The notes: generated by a model not told the origin, from the sequence alone. Positions 29,987-40,208 are shown, counted from the stretch's first letter. The stretch is DNA of 64,000 bases from Citrobacter freundii ATCC 8090 = MTCC 1658 = NBRC 12681 (GCF_011064845.1 NZ_CP049015.1:2294001-2358000), one strand, 5' to 3'. A program made the numbers and translations.

Positions 29987-31162
29987 CTAAAGCTTGTTAT
30001 AAACCCGGGCTAAACGACCTGCGCCACTGATGTTAACCGGAGATTCATTCGCGCCAATAAAGGCCGATTCACCCGGTCGCAGAACCAGACGTTGCTCGCC
30101 TTTGCTCAGTACAGCTTCACCTTCTATGCAGAACAAAATGGCCGCACTTTGCTGGCTGATATCTGCGCCACTGGTAGTAAGCTCATGCAGGGAGAACGCA
30201 AAATCGTCAACCGGGATCGGGAAGTCCAGTTCGCCATCAGACTTAACCGGCGTGTTCAGTAACTGGTTTGCTGGCTTGGCGACAAACTGTACGTTGGCGA
30301 CCAGTTCCGGGATATCAATATATTTTGGCGTCAGTCCGGCACGCAGCACGTTGTCCGAGTTAGCCATCACCTCAAGCGCCACACCTTGCAGGTAAGCATG
30401 CGGGGTTTCGGCAAATAAGAACATAGCTTCGCCTGGATTGAGTTTCACCACATTGAGCAGCAGCGGGGAGAAGAGCCCACTGTCGTTCGGGTAGACGTCG
30501 GCGATCAGACGGATGGTTTGCCAGGGTTCACCCTGCTGGCTGTTCAGCGCTGATTTCAGGATCGCCAACGCATGGGATTTCTCCTCAGCCTGCATATTCA
30601 GCAAGCTGGCGAAAAGATAGCTCAGACGTTCTGCACTCGGCTCTTCCAGGAAATGCGCAATAGCCGGATGTGCGGCGGAGACGGGTTGTAACAATGCAAC
30701 AATGTCAGAGAACTCGCGGAATGCGTTCATCGCCAGGAAAGGCGTCAAAGCAAAAACCAGTTCCGGTTTGTGGTTAGGATCTTTGTAGTTGCGCTCAGCC
30801 GCATCCATCGGGATCCCTGCGGCGTTTTCTTTGGCAAATCCAATTTCAGAGTTGTGCTTGTTAGGATGAACCTGAATCGAAAGCGGTTGTGCAGCGCAGA
30901 GCACTTTAAACAGGAAGGGCAGCTCACCAAAACGCTGCGCAACGGCATCGCCCAGCAGGGCGGATTTATCGTGCTCGATAACGTCGCGCAGAGCAACCGT
31001 CTGGCCGTCAGCGCCCAGAACCTGCGAACTGCTTTTCGGATGCGCACCCATCCACAGCTCAGCCATCGGTTGCTGAGTGGGGTTGGCAATGCCATAGAGT
31101 TCCGTTAACGCCGTTTTACTTCCCCAGGCGTAGTTTTGCACTGAGTTGATGAGTTTTTGCAT
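29987..31162 (-). CDS. manA: ManA, mannose-6-phosphate isomerase (class I)
   Basis: A 391-residue zinc enzyme of the cupin fold that interconverts mannose-6-P and fructose-6-P for mannose use and capsule precursors. Zinc ligands are visible in QVHPNKH (about residues 97-103) and in KPELVFAL (Glu near 134), with ETPHAYLQG near 252 carrying the late His. The ATG at 31162 matches E. coli MQKLINSVQ; the upstream in-frame extension crosses the fumA promoter region. It is divergent from fumA. Confidence 0.97.
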   Translation of the reverse strand: MQKLINSVQNYAWGSKTALTELYGIANPTQQPMAELWMGAHPKSSSQVLGADGQTVALRDVIEHDKSALLGDAVAQRFGELPFLFKVLCAAQPLSIQVHPNKHNSEIGFAKENAAGIPMDAAERNYKDPNHKPELVFALTPFLAMNAFREFSDIVALLQPVSAAHPAIAHFLEEPSAERLSYLFASLLNMQAEEKSHALAILKSALNSQQGEPWQTIRLIADVYPNDSGLFSPLLLNVVKLNPGEAMFLFAETPHAYLQGVALEVMANSDNVLRAGLTPKYIDIPELVANVQFVAKPANQLLNTPVKSDGELDFPIPVDDFAFSLHELTTSGADISQQSAAILFCIEGEAVLSKGEQRLVLRPGESAFIGANESPVNISGAGRLARVYNKL

Positions 31163-31265
31163 TATCAAGCCCTGTTTCAATGTTGAATTTTCTACGGCTA
31201 TTAAACCAAGAAACCCTGAGGGAAGTAACCTGCACATGTAAAAAGTCGTACTTGTCTCAGTTTTT

Positions 31266-31350
31266 GTTAAAAAAATGTGTAGGATATGGAGACTCGCTTT
31301 TAATACCCTGAGTGATTCCGGTTGCAGAAAGCCCTTCCTTCTACAACCGG
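31266..31350. promoter_or_regulatory. manA-fumA intergenic elements: weak ArcA-like site and leader hairpin
   Basis: GTTAAAAAAATGTGT (31266-31280) matches 11 of 15 positions of the ArcA consensus, in keeping with ArcA repression of fumA known in E. coli. CCGGTTG and CAACCGG (31318-31324 and 31344-31350) form a hairpin in the probable fumA leader. Both assignments are inference. Confidence 0.4.
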
Positions 31351-31424
31351 ATCTGCGGCAGGGAAGCAGGGCAACGGAACATCTGCCCAGAGAATAACCA
31401 GACCGAGCAGTAAGTGAGAGCACA

Positions 31425-33071
31425 ATGTCAAACAAACCCTTTCATTATCAGCATCCTTTCCCCCTCAAAAAGGATGATACCGAATACTATCTGCTGACCA
31501 GCGACTATGTCTCTGTTGCCGAATTTGAAGGGCAGGAGATTGTTAAAGTCGCGCCACAAGCTTTAACCCTGTTGGCTCGTCAGGCCTTTCATGATGCGTC
31601 GTTTATGCTGCGTCCCGCACATCAACAGCAGGTAGCCGATATTCTGCGCGACCCAGAGGCCAGCGAAAACGACAAGTATGTGGCCCTGCAATTTCTGCGT
31701 AACTCTGACATCGCGGCAAAAGGCATTTTGCCGACCTGTCAGGACACCGGAACCGCGATTATCGTGGGTAAAAAAGGTCAGCGTGTCTGGACCGGTGGTG
31801 GCGATGAGGAGGCGCTGGCTCGAGGCGTCTATAACACCTACATCGAAGACAACCTGCGCTATTCACAAAACGCAGCGCTGGATATGTATAAAGAGGTGAA
31901 CACCGGCACCAACCTGCCAGCACAGATTGATTTGTATACCGTCGACGGCGATGAATACAAATTCCTGTGTATTGCCAAAGGTGGCGGTTCGGCGAACAAA
32001 ACCTATCTGTACCAGGAAACCAAAGCGCTGCTCACGCCGGGCAAATTAAAAAATTACCTGGTTGAAAAGATGCGTACGCTGGGTACTGCGGCTTGTCCGC
32101 CGTATCACATTGCGTTTGTGATCGGCGGAACGTCAGCGGAAGCTACGCTGAAAACGGTGAAACTGGCTTCGGCTAAATACTACGATGAGCTGCCGACCGA
32201 AGGTAACGAACATGGGCAGGCATTCCGTGATGTGGAGCTGGAAAAAGAGCTGCTGATTGAAGCGCAGAATTTGGGGCTGGGCGCGCAGTTTGGCGGGAAG
32301 TACTTCGCGCATGATATCCGCGTGATCCGCCTGCCGCGTCACGGCGCGTCGTGTCCGGTTGGTATGGGCGTCTCTTGTTCTGCTGACCGTAATATCAAAG
32401 CCAAAATCAACCGTGAAGGTATCTGGATCGAAAAACTGGAACATAATCCAGGTAAGTACATTCCAGAAGAGTTGCGTCAGGCGGGAGAGGGCGAAGCGGT
32501 GCGCGTTGATCTCAATCGTCCGATGAAAGAGATCCTGGCCCAGCTGTCGCAGTATCCGGTCTCTACGCGTTTGTCACTCAACGGTACAATTATTGTTGGC
32601 CGTGATATTGCGCATGCGAAACTGAAAGAACGTCTGGATAACGGTGAAAGTTTGCCGCAGTATGTTAAAGATCACCCGATCTATTACGCCGGTCCGGCAA
32701 AAACGCCGGAAGGCTACGCCTCTGGTTCGCTTGGCCCAACCACGGCCGGACGTATGGACTCGTATGTTGACCAGCTTCAGGCCGCTGGTGGGAGCATGAT
32801 TATGCTGGCGAAAGGCAACCGTAGCCAGCAGGTGACCGATGCTTGCCATAAACATGGCGGCTTCTATTTAGGCAGTATTGGCGGCCCTGCCGCGGTGCTG
32901 GCCCAGGGCAGTATCAAGAGTCTGGAGTGCGTGGAATACCCGGAACTCGGGATGGAAGCCATCTGGAAAATTGAAGTGGAAGATTTCCCGGCGTTTATCC
33001 TGGTGGATGACAAAGGCAATGATTTCTTCCAGCAAATTCAGACGTCGCAGTGCGCACGCTGCGTTAAGTAA
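31425..33071 (+). CDS. fumA: FumA, class I iron-sulfur fumarase
   Basis: A 548-residue 4Fe-4S hydratase, nearly identical to E. coli FumA. It interconverts fumarate and malate in the TCA cycle. The three cluster cysteines lie in [10 protein letters not shown] (Cys105), TAACPPYH (Cys224) and ASCPVGMG (Cys318). Its cluster is sensitive to oxygen and superoxide, and the adjacent fumC encodes the stable alternative. A strong terminator separates it from fumC. Confidence 0.98.
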   Translation: MSNKPFHYQHPFPLKKDDTEYYLLTSDYVSVAEFEGQEIVKVAPQALTLLARQAFHDASFMLRPAHQQQVADILRDPEASENDKYVALQFLRNSDIAAKGILPTCQDTGTAIIVGKKGQRVWTGGGDEEALARGVYNTYIEDNLRYSQNAALDMYKEVNTGTNLPAQIDLYTVDGDEYKFLCIAKGGGSANKTYLYQETKALLTPGKLKNYLVEKMRTLGTAACPPYHIAFVIGGTSAEATLKTVKLASAKYYDELPTEGNEHGQAFRDVELEKELLIEAQNLGLGAQFGGKYFAHDIRVIRLPRHGASCPVGMGVSCSADRNIKAKINREGIWIEKLEHNPGKYIPEELRQAGEGEAVRVDLNRPMKEILAQLSQYPVSTRLSLNGTIIVGRDIAHAKLKERLDNGESLPQYVKDHPIYYAGPAKTPEGYASGSLGPTTAGRMDSYVDQLQAAGGSMIMLAKGNRSQQVTDACHKHGGFYLGSIGGPAAVLAQGSIKSLECVEYPELGMEAIWKIEVEDFPAFILVDDKGNDFFQQIQTSQCARCVK

Positions 33072-33076
33072 CGTCA

Positions 33077-33101
33077 ACCGCCCTTCGGGGCGGTTTTTTT
33101 T
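33077..33101 (+). terminator. Rho-independent terminator of fumA
   Basis: A 7-bp stem, ACCGCCC with GGGCGGT, closed by a TTCG tetraloop, is followed by a run of eight T residues. Confidence 0.93.
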
Positions 33102-33212
33102 ACCGCACGAACCACCAAACGACAGTTTTATCCTCGTTAATACTCATAAGACCAACGCAAGTGGGCAATGTCGAAACATAACCTAATCAATTGTTAATGT
33201 AAGGAGCAGGTA

Positions 33213-34616
33213 ATGGTAACGGTACGCCGCGAGAATGATTCAATGGGGGCGATTGATGTTCCTGCCGATAAGCTTTGGGGTGCGCAAACCCAACGTTCAC
33301 TGGAGCATTTTCGTATCTCTACGGAGAAAATGCCGGTCTCGTTGATCCATGCGCTGGCGCTGACGAAACGCGCCGCAGCAAAGGTTAACCAGGATCTTGG
33401 GCTGCTGGCGGAGGATAAAGCCAGGGCTATTATGCAGGCTGCAGATGAGGTGTTGGCAGATAAACACCGCGATGAGTTCCCGCTGGCCATCTGGCAAACT
33501 GGGTCCGGCACGCAAAGCAATATGAACATGAACGAGGTGTTGGCAAACCGGGCCAGCGAGTTGCTGGGCGGCGTGCGGGGGATGGAGCGAAAAGTACATC
33601 CCAACGATGATGTCAATAAAAGCCAAAGCTCGAACGATGTCTTCCCGACTGCAATGCACGTTGCCGCACTGCTGGCGCTGCGTAAATCACTGATCCCTCA
33701 ATTAAATGTGCTGACCAAAACGCTCAGTGATAAGTCCCACGCTTTCGCCGATATCGTTAAAATTGGTCGTACACATCTGCAAGATGCAACTCCACTTACG
33801 CTTGGCCAGGAGATTTCCGGCTGGGTAGCAATGCTAGAACATAACCTCAGACACATTGAAAACAGCTTACCGCACGTGGCAGAGCTGGCGTTGGGGGGAA
33901 CCGCAGTAGGTACCGGACTGAACACTCATCCCGAATACGCCCGCCGGGTTGCGGATGAACTGCGGGTCATCACCTGTGCGCCGTTCGTTACCGCACCGAA
34001 TAAATTTGAAGCGCTCGCCACCTGCGATGCCCTGGTTCATGCTCACGGCGCGCTAAAAGGACTGGCAGCGTCGCTGATGAAAATCGCCAACGATGTACGC
34101 TGGCTGGCATCCGGTCCCCGGTGTGGTATTGGCGAAATTTCAATTCCGGAAAACGAACCGGGCAGCTCGATCATGCCGGGCAAGGTCAATCCAACCCAGT
34201 GTGAAGCGCTGACTATGCTTTGCTGCCAGGTGATGGGCAACGATGTCGCCATCAACATGGGCGGGGCGTCAGGTAACTTTGAGCTCAACGTTTATCGACC
34301 AATGGTCATCCACAACTTCCTGCAATCGGTACGCCTGCTGGCGGACGGTATGGAAAGCTTCAATGAACATTGCGCGACGGGGATTGAGCCTAATCGTGAA
34401 CGAATCGATCAACTGCTCAACGAGTCGCTAATGCTGGTGACCGCGCTCAATACCCATATCGGTTACGATAAAGCGGCTGAAATTGCCAAAAAAGCTCATA
34501 AAGAAGGGTTGACCTTAAAAGCCTCCGCTCTGGCGCTGGGATATCTAACCGAAGCGGAGTTCGACAGCTGGGTACGCCCGGAGCTGATGGTTGGCAGCAT
34601 GCGGCCAGGCAGTTAA
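33213..34616 (+). CDS. fumC: FumC, class II fumarase
   Basis: A 467-residue member of the aspartase/fumarase superfamily that needs no iron. The signature [15 protein letters not shown] (about residues 317-331) and the [10 protein letters not shown] segment (about 186-195) with catalytic residues are intact. In E. coli SoxS and iron limitation induce it when FumA fails. AAGGAG lies before the start. Its end overlaps the tus stop by 4 bp in convergent orientation. Confidence 0.98.
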   Translation: MVTVRRENDSMGAIDVPADKLWGAQTQRSLEHFRISTEKMPVSLIHALALTKRAAAKVNQDLGLLAEDKARAIMQAADEVLADKHRDEFPLAIWQTGSGTQSNMNMNEVLANRASELLGGVRGMERKVHPNDDVNKSQSSNDVFPTAMHVAALLALRKSLIPQLNVLTKTLSDKSHAFADIVKIGRTHLQDATPLTLGQEISGWVAMLEHNLRHIENSLPHVAELALGGTAVGTGLNTHPEYARRVADELRVITCAPFVTAPNKFEALATCDALVHAHGALKGLAASLMKIANDVRWLASGPRCGIGEISIPENEPGSSIMPGKVNPTQCEALTMLCCQVMGNDVAINMGGASGNFELNVYRPMVIHNFLQSVRLLADGMESFNEHCATGIEPNRERIDQLLNESLMLVTALNTHIGYDKAAEIAKKAHKEGLTLKASALALGYLTEAEFDSWVRPELMVGSMRPGS

Positions 34617-35542
34617 TCCGCAACGTACAGGTGCAGCCGGGGAATAATCAATCTCAACGGCTGCGCCTGAGGTTTAAAACGATGCTGAACGTTTTCGGCA
34701 TCATAATTCAGTAGCTCACCGATATCCGGTACGGTCATACCGTTGTCGTTATTAAGCAAAGCAATCAGCGGCGTCGGGCAGGCATATTGCACCTGTTTTT
34801 GCTCTCCTTTGTACCAGACACGGGCTATAGGCTGCACTTTTACCGGCCTTTTGATCTTCAGGCGGGCCTGCTGCGGTAAGGCGGCGATATCCTGATATTC
34901 GCGTTCAAGCTTCGCCTGCCATTCTTCACGTGTCCAGGGATGTACGCTGCGCGGTGACGTCAGGCTTTTTTCCAGTTGCTGCAGTACTTCATCGCGTTTC
35001 AGGTTTTTAATGATGTGCTTATTAGCCCAGCCAAATCGTAGGGTGGCAGGATCGCGGACTACGGTTAGCGTGCGATAGGCATTCAGAGTAATCAGCCCTG
35101 GCAGATGACGATGCACCCATTCGAAACGTGCTGCCGGCGCCAGCCCTGATTCCACTGTAACAATGCGCTCGAAGGTGGTTTTCAACTGGTTTATACGTTG
35201 GATTTGTTCTTCCAGAGTACATTGCGCCGCGTTATCAACCTGATAGCACAATACACCTGGTAGGCGGACGGCTGCTTTGCTGCTGCGGTTTTCGGACTGC
35301 TGCTGAATAAACAGGTGACGGTAATGGAGCAGTGCCAGCGCTTCAGCCTCTTTGCCTAAATGCTGCTTAACATTAATGCTCTGCAGAGGGGCATGCTCTG
35401 CCTCTTTAACCACTTCCGGTAACGAGAATACGCGCGCAATCAGCAGCGTCTGCTGCAACAGGTTTTCGTTCAAAAGTGCCAGTTCTTGTTCCATCTGGCG
35501 AAAGGTGCCGTTCAGGCGGTCAACAATATCGTAACGGGCCAT
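34613..35542 (-). CDS. tus: Tus, DNA replication terminus site-binding protein
   Basis: A 309-residue monomeric protein that binds Ter sites and stops the replicative helicase from one side. Sequence and length match E. coli Tus along the whole chain, including the basic interdomain strands ([19 protein letters not shown], about residues 227-245) that enter the DNA groove. A Ter site lies 11-33 bp upstream of its start codon, where Tus binding is known to repress its own gene in E. coli. Confidence 0.97.
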   Translation of the reverse strand: MARYDIVDRLNGTFRQMEQELALLNENLLQQTLLIARVFSLPEVVKEAEHAPLQSINVKQHLGKEAEALALLHYRHLFIQQQSENRSSKAAVRLPGVLCYQVDNAAQCTLEEQIQRINQLKTTFERIVTVESGLAPAARFEWVHRHLPGLITLNAYRTLTVVRDPATLRFGWANKHIIKNLKRDEVLQQLEKSLTSPRSVHPWTREEWQAKLEREYQDIAALPQQARLKIKRPVKVQPIARVWYKGEQKQVQYACPTPLIALLNNDNGMTVPDIGELLNYDAENVQHRFKPQAQPLRLIIPRLHLYVAD

Positions 35543-35552
35543 AAGTTTACCA

Positions 35553-35575
35553 TTTTAGTTACAACATACTTTTTT
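35553..35575 (-). other. Ter replication-arrest site (TerB-like)
   Basis: On the minus strand the core AGTATGTTGTAACTAAA is identical to the TerB core of E. coli, including the G that opposes the lock-forming cytosine. Its blocking face looks to the right, so forks moving right to left in this window should stop. That agrees with TerB polarity once the inverted gene order is allowed for. Confidence 0.93.
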
Positions 35576-35615
35576 ATAGCACAACCTCCACCGCCTGACC
35601 ACCGAGCTGAAGAGG

Positions 35616-36917
35616 TCAGGCAGCTGAAATTTCGGGAATGTTATGCCAGACGGGCCAACGGAAAGTAAATCGGGCGCCGCCAAGTTCACTTTCATCACAG
35701 ACGACCGTCCCCCCCATAGCCAAAGCAATTGAGTGGACGATGGCTAACCCAAGCCCACAACCCCCGGTTGCCCGGTCACGGCTGGGGTCAAGGCGTACAA
35801 ACGGTTCAAAAACCTGTTCGCGAGCGTCTGGTGCAATACCGGGACCGTCGTCTTCCACTACCAGCGTGGCTTGATTGCCGTTCAGCAGCAGACTGGCTTG
35901 CACTGTAGACTGGCAATAGCGCAGGGCATTGTTCAGCAAATTATCCAGGACCCGCTCCATCAGGCGCATATCCAACGCGCCGTAGTCGCCAGTTTCGAGA
36001 TGACGTAAGTGCACCGTACGGCCAGGATTCACGCTTTGCACATCCTCCAGATGGGTTGTCAACCAAACAGGCAGGTCAGGTACACTGAGCTTCAGTTCAT
36101 TTTGCGGGCGATCCAGGCGGGCGTAGGTCAGTAACTCTTCGATCAACGCTTCCAGTTGGCCGATATCACGATTAAGCGCCTGAGATTCCTGCCCGGTGAG
36201 GTTATCACTCATTTCCAGCCGGTAACGTAAACGTACCAGCGGAGTACGAAGCTCATGGGCAATACCATCGATGAGCTGTTTTTTACTGGCGATCAGCGCA
36301 TTGATATTGTCGGCCATTTGGTTAAACGCTACGCCCAGGCGCTCAAAGCTGGAACCGTTGTCAAAATGAAGGCGTTCACTCAGATGTCCTTCACCAAAAC
36401 GTTGTGCGGCGGATTCGAGTCTTAGCATTTCTTGCCAGTGTGGACGCATCCAGATCAGTACCGGGAAGGCCAGTGAGATAGCAATAAACGCCATCAGCGC
36501 GATGTCCAGCAGGCGCATTTGATGAAGAAAATAAAGGTAAGGAACCGGGCCGACGGCCAACACATAATGGCTGCGAGGAATGCGTTGAATAAAGGTGTAT
36601 TGATCGTCAAGAGCCACAATATCGCCTTCGCGCAAACGCTGCATGGTTGGGGCATCCAGTGTGTACTTATTCAGCGGTTCAACACGCAGGTCAAATGAGA
36701 GGTTTAAGTCCATCTCCTTCAGCGTCTTACCCCAATCGCGTGGCGGGATTTCGCGTAGTTCACTGCGCATCAGGTACAACGAGCTTTTCATCAAATCGTC
36801 GAGCGACTGTCTGCCTGCGCGTTCTGCGGTGAATTTGTATACCAGGCCGACCAACAGGGTCATCACCAAAAAGCAGACAAACAGCAGGAGGTAAAACTGC
36901 ACAAACAGTTTCTTCAT
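35616..36917 (-). CDS. rstB: RstB, sensor histidine kinase of the RstBA system
   Basis: A 433-residue kinase with two membrane helices (about residues 8-28 and 135-156), a periplasmic sensor domain, HAMP, HisKA with phosphorylated His221 (IDGIAHELRTPL) and HATPase (DNLLNNALRYC; DDGPGIAP; GGCGLGLAIV). Its ATG is at 36917. In E. coli rstB directly follows rstA; here about 6 kb of other genes lies between, so rstB must have its own promoter in 36918-37145. Tus and the Ter site lie downstream. Confidence 0.96.
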   Translation of the reverse strand: MKKLFVQFYLLLFVCFLVMTLLVGLVYKFTAERAGRQSLDDLMKSSLYLMRSELREIPPRDWGKTLKEMDLNLSFDLRVEPLNKYTLDAPTMQRLREGDIVALDDQYTFIQRIPRSHYVLAVGPVPYLYFLHQMRLLDIALMAFIAISLAFPVLIWMRPHWQEMLRLESAAQRFGEGHLSERLHFDNGSSFERLGVAFNQMADNINALIASKKQLIDGIAHELRTPLVRLRYRLEMSDNLTGQESQALNRDIGQLEALIEELLTYARLDRPQNELKLSVPDLPVWLTTHLEDVQSVNPGRTVHLRHLETGDYGALDMRLMERVLDNLLNNALRYCQSTVQASLLLNGNQATLVVEDDGPGIAPDAREQVFEPFVRLDPSRDRATGGCGLGLAIVHSIALAMGGTVVCDESELGGARFTFRWPVWHNIPEISAA

Positions 36918-37145
36918 AAAAATCACCGAACGCTCAATAAGTTAGCGAGTTCTCGTGTCCCTCAGGGGAAAAGGGGCACAGCAGTATCCGCCGATGCGTC
37001 GGATCAGAAAGGTTATCTGATCACCATCTGGCGTGTTTATCCAGGCAGAGTACACTGTATAACTCTTTTCTGCATTCTTATGGCCCCTACGGGGGCGAAA
37101 TGACCTTTCGCTTGATAACGCATTGCTTTGTACGCGGCAAGTTAA

Positions 37146-37664
37146 TCAAAATCGGGATGGGGTTGTTCTGGCGTATGTTACGACCGCACCTAAAAGGTTA
37201 CTTCGTTTCTCAACGTAGATTGTGTTGTTATATTCGTAGTTACCTTCGGGATAGCAAATTCTGATGTTAGTCCCGAGATCCGGATCGTCAACATCAGCCC
37301 CCGAACAGCTTTTAGAACTTCCTGTAGAGTAGGTGTATGGAGCGGTATAGGACGAGGGGACACCTGGAATGAACCAGGTTATCGCCATAACTGTGATCAC
37401 TGAAAACAGCACCATGACAATGCTGATGCTACCAAATAATTTCAGATAAGTTTGGAAGGGACTTTTTTTCATTATCCCATTACCTACCAGAAATAAGGTA
37501 ATTAAAAATGACACTGCCAGAGAAATAAGTATGAGGTATTTGGATGTGAGCGGGTAGAGAAAAGTCGCTCTGTATATCGTTACCTTCCACCAGTAAAAAA
37601 GAAAAATTGCGCCGAGAGATAATACGGTGACAAAAAACAAATATGGATATGAGTATTTTCTCAT
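37146..37664 (-). CDS. Uncharacterised small membrane protein
   Basis: I do not recognise this 172-residue protein. It has three hydrophobic segments (about residues 8-27, 42-63 and 75-98), followed by a polar, Ser/Tyr-rich and probably periplasmic tail with two cysteines (KSCSGAD and ICYPEG). Its base composition looks more AT-rich than that of the flanking housekeeping genes, in keeping with recent acquisition. It is the first gene inserted between rstB and rstA, and no partner is evident. Confidence 0.65.
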   Translation of the reverse strand: MRKYSYPYLFFVTVLSLGAIFLFYWWKVTIYRATFLYPLTSKYLILISLAVSFLITLFLVGNGIMKKSPFQTYLKLFGSISIVMVLFSVITVMAITWFIPGVPSSYTAPYTYSTGSSKSCSGADVDDPDLGTNIRICYPEGNYEYNNTIYVEKRSNLLGAVVTYARTTPSRF

Positions 37665-37886
37665 CCCTGCGACTCCAGAACAATTTTTCCATTTGGGTTT
37701 AATAAATTATCATTTGTTCAGAATAATGAAAACGGTTCTCTTGTTTGAATTGTTAGGTACGCCGCAGACCAGAGAATTTCCGCTATTTCTGGGGATGTAG
37801 GCATAATAATAAAAGGGGTATTCTCACCCGTGGCAGGGATGACTGACCTTGCGTATAATGCGTGACGAAACTTCCTGAAAAGTGCC

Positions 37887-38243
37887 GTGACTGAAAATAT
37901 GAATCTCAATCGCTGTTGTTATTTGCTACTCATTTTTGCAGCGATCGGCTGCATTTTCACCGCTCACCCTCTTGTCATATGGTTTCTACTCGCCAACATA
38001 CTGACGTTGCTGTTATACGGCGTGGACAAAATGGCGGCACGCAAGGACTGGCGTAGAGTGCCGGAATCCACATTGCTGGTGTTTGGCGTTGTGGGCGGAT
38101 GGGGTGGCGCGATAGCGGGTCAACAAATCTTTCGCCATAAAACACAAAAGCAGCCTTTCAAAACCTACTTCATTATCAGTGTGATAGTGAGTATTTCTGT
38201 GATGGGCGTGGTTTATCAGTTCTATCCATTTTTACCTTCCTGA
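37887..38243 (+). CDS. DUF1294 family membrane protein
   Basis: A 118-residue protein with four predicted transmembrane helices. The DUF1294 signature YGVDKMAARKDWRRVPESTLL (split as YGVDKMAARK and RRVPESTLL, about residues 44-64) and GGWGGAIAGQQIFRHKTQKQPF is clear. In other bacteria this domain is sometimes fused to a cold-shock domain; here it stands alone. Its function is unknown. The start is uncertain: GTG at 37887 or ATG at 37899, neither with a strong ribosome binding site. Confidence 0.8.
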   Translation: MTENMNLNRCCYLLLIFAAIGCIFTAHPLVIWFLLANILTLLLYGVDKMAARKDWRRVPESTLLVFGVVGGWGGAIAGQQIFRHKTQKQPFKTYFIISVIVSISVMGVVYQFYPFLPS

Positions 38244-38269
38244 GTCTGGTTGGTGAATAAACTGCCGGT

Positions 38270-39061
38270 TTATCTGAGGCAGGAAATATACTTTTCACCT
38301 GAACGCCGCACAATTTCATCGGCATTTTGCGTAATATCTTTTCCTGCAAATGCGCCGTAAAGTTGCTTAAATTTCACTGTACTCAGTCTCTGGGTAATGT
38401 TGCTGACCGTTGCAGCTGGCAACGGTAGCATATTAGGGTAGCTCCACATAAAGGAGACGGCATGCGCACCTGGCGTAACCTGGACGATGTCGCCGGAAAG
38501 CACCACGCCTTCGTCACGCGCCCAGTGCAGGACGCAGCCTCCAGCAAAGTGTCCGCCGAGACGTATCACCGTGACGTCACGGGTTAACTCGATGGTATCG
38601 CCATCCCAGAATCTAATCCACGGGCTGTCGCGCATTACCCACCTTCTGTCGCTGGCATGAAGGTAAATCGGCGCGTTAAATTCTGCAGCCCAGTCCTGCA
38701 TGGTGGTGTAGTAATGAGGATGCGATATCGCGATAGCCTTAAGCCCGCCAAGGGACGTTATTAGCGTTTTTGTGGCATCGTCGAGCGAGGCAATGCAGTC
38801 CCATAAAATATTGCCTTCAGAGGTACGCAGAATAAACGCGCGCTGATCAATTGCAAAATCAGGAACGGTGCGGATGCTGAGGAGAGTACTATCGTGTTGC
38901 TTCCACTTATTTGTATGCGATGCACACAGGGCGGTAAAATCGACCCATTCCTGTCCGCTCGCAGGGACATACTGGCGTTCATCCTGGCAGATATCGCACT
39001 GTTCCGGATGGGCGCCAGTTACCTCATAGGATGTTCCACAGGTTTTGCATAACGTGATCAT
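38270..39061 (-). CDS. Metallo-beta-lactamase-fold hydrolase with N-terminal zinc ribbon
   Basis: A 263-residue protein. The N-terminus has two cysteine pairs (CKTC, residues 5-8, and CDIC, 22-25), like a zinc ribbon or rubredoxin-type knuckle. The rest is an MBL fold: the metal motif appears as SHPHYY (His114 and His116) in place of the usual HxHxDH, followed by GGHFAGG (His171) and LSGDIVQV (Asp191). The missing Asp-His suggests a one-metal site or altered chemistry. The substrate is unknown. It lies between the convergent DUF1294 gene and a divergent APH-type kinase gene. Confidence 0.8.
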   Translation of the reverse strand: MITLCKTCGTSYEVTGAHPEQCDICQDERQYVPASGQEWVDFTALCASHTNKWKQHDSTLLSIRTVPDFAIDQRAFILRTSEGNILWDCIASLDDATKTLITSLGGLKAIAISHPHYYTTMQDWAAEFNAPIYLHASDRRWVMRDSPWIRFWDGDTIELTRDVTVIRLGGHFAGGCVLHWARDEGVVLSGDIVQVTPGAHAVSFMWSYPNMLPLPAATVSNITQRLSTVKFKQLYGAFAGKDITQNADEIVRRSGEKYISCLR

Positions 39062-39251
39062 CGTGTCCTCCTTATTTACCGAACACAGTCAGCATGGCAC
39101 ACAGATACACAAGGATGTGCCTGTTAGTGCTCTGCCCGATAAGTCAGTGATGAGGGAAGTGGGAGGTTGTAGCTCAACCAAAAGAAAACAGGAATAATGC
39201 CGACACGGATCCTTTTGGTTACCATTTTCCAGAGAAAAATGAGGATATTGT

Positions 39252-40055
39252 TTGGAAAGTCGCCTGTTCAACACCTGGCTCAACCGTTGGGGACTCACTC
39301 CAGATGGTGAACCGGTTGAAACACACACATCACAGCTTTTGCTTGTAGTGGTCATCAGGGACGGTCAGAAAGCCATACTTAAAATCACTGACGATGACAG
39401 TGAACGGATCGGTTATGAACTCATGGTCTGGTGGAACGGAAATGGCGCAGCGAAAGTACTTGCTCATGCAGCAGGGGCGATTCTGCTGGAACGTGCGACA
39501 GGGACAGGGTCTTTAGCGGACATGTCCTGGACTGGTAACGATGCGCAGGCTTGTCGCATTATTTGCCATGCTGCCAGTAGACTCCATTTCTCCCGGAATG
39601 CGTCTACGCCAGCGTTAACACCTCTGCACCATTGGTTTTGCGATCTGGCTCCTGCCGCGAAAAAGCATGGCGGTATCCTGACGCGTTGTGCAGCGGTGGC
39701 AAATGTACTGCTATCTTCACCCCATGATGAAGTCGTATTACACGGTGACCTACACCACGGCAATATTCTTGATTTCGGAACAAGAGGATGGCTGGCTATC
39801 GATCCCAAAGGGCTGCTAGGCGAGCGTGGCTTTGATTACGCCAATATTTTTACTAACCCTGATCTTGCCGAACCCACCAGACCTGTTGCCATTGAGCCGG
39901 AAACATTCACACAACGAGTCAACATTGTGTCTGAAATCGCAAGAATTGAACGGCAACGTTTGCTGATGTGGATTGTTGCCTGGTGTGGGTTGTCGTCCGT
40001 CTGGTTTCTGCAAGAGGGGACAGCGCAACGGTACCTCTGCGTATCGCGGAGCTAG
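39252..40055 (+). CDS. APH(6)/hydroxyurea-type kinase, apparent C-terminal frameshift
   Basis: A 267-residue kinase-like protein of the aminoglycoside/hydroxyurea phosphotransferase family (StrB-like). The Brenner motif HGDLHHGN (about residues 164-171), with catalytic Asp166, and the metal motif IDPKG (about 183-187) are intact. The TTG start is supported by GAGGA six bases upstream and an in-frame stop just before. After the GGGG run at 40016-40019 the frame ends in QRYLCVSRS, whereas adding one base would continue as TVPLRIAELAMAELASGDNQL (shown only as the pattern LRIAELAMAEL) to a stop at 40091-40093, the typical family ending. Whether this altered protein is active, or the shift is a sequencing error, is open. 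Confidence 0.75.
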   Translation: MESRLFNTWLNRWGLTPDGEPVETHTSQLLLVVVIRDGQKAILKITDDDSERIGYELMVWWNGNGAAKVLAHAAGAILLERATGTGSLADMSWTGNDAQACRIICHAASRLHFSRNASTPALTPLHHWFCDLAPAAKKHGGILTRCAAVANVLLSSPHDEVVLHGDLHHGNILDFGTRGWLAIDPKGLLGERGFDYANIFTNPDLAEPTRPVAIEPETFTQRVNIVSEIARIERQRLLMWIVAWCGLSSVWFLQEGTAQRYLCVSRS

Positions 40056-40208
40056 CGATGGCGGAACTTGCTTCAGGTGATAATCAACTTTGATCTACGA
40101 CACTGGGTTAGTAATTCTTAAGAGTTATCATTAGCCTGATCAACGTTATATTAATTAATCAGTGAGTGGTGGTGTGTTGTTTAGCTCAAATTTAATTGGC
40201 GGGAAACA

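Noticed and set aside
39239..39260. ATG start for the APH-type kinase gene
   Set aside because: The ATG at 39239 is out of frame; the in-frame TTG at 39252 has the better ribosome binding site.
40094..40208. Possible cobalamin riboswitch or NikR operator before the NiCoT gene
   Set aside because: The region is only 115 bp and shows neither the B12-box nor the NikR palindrome.
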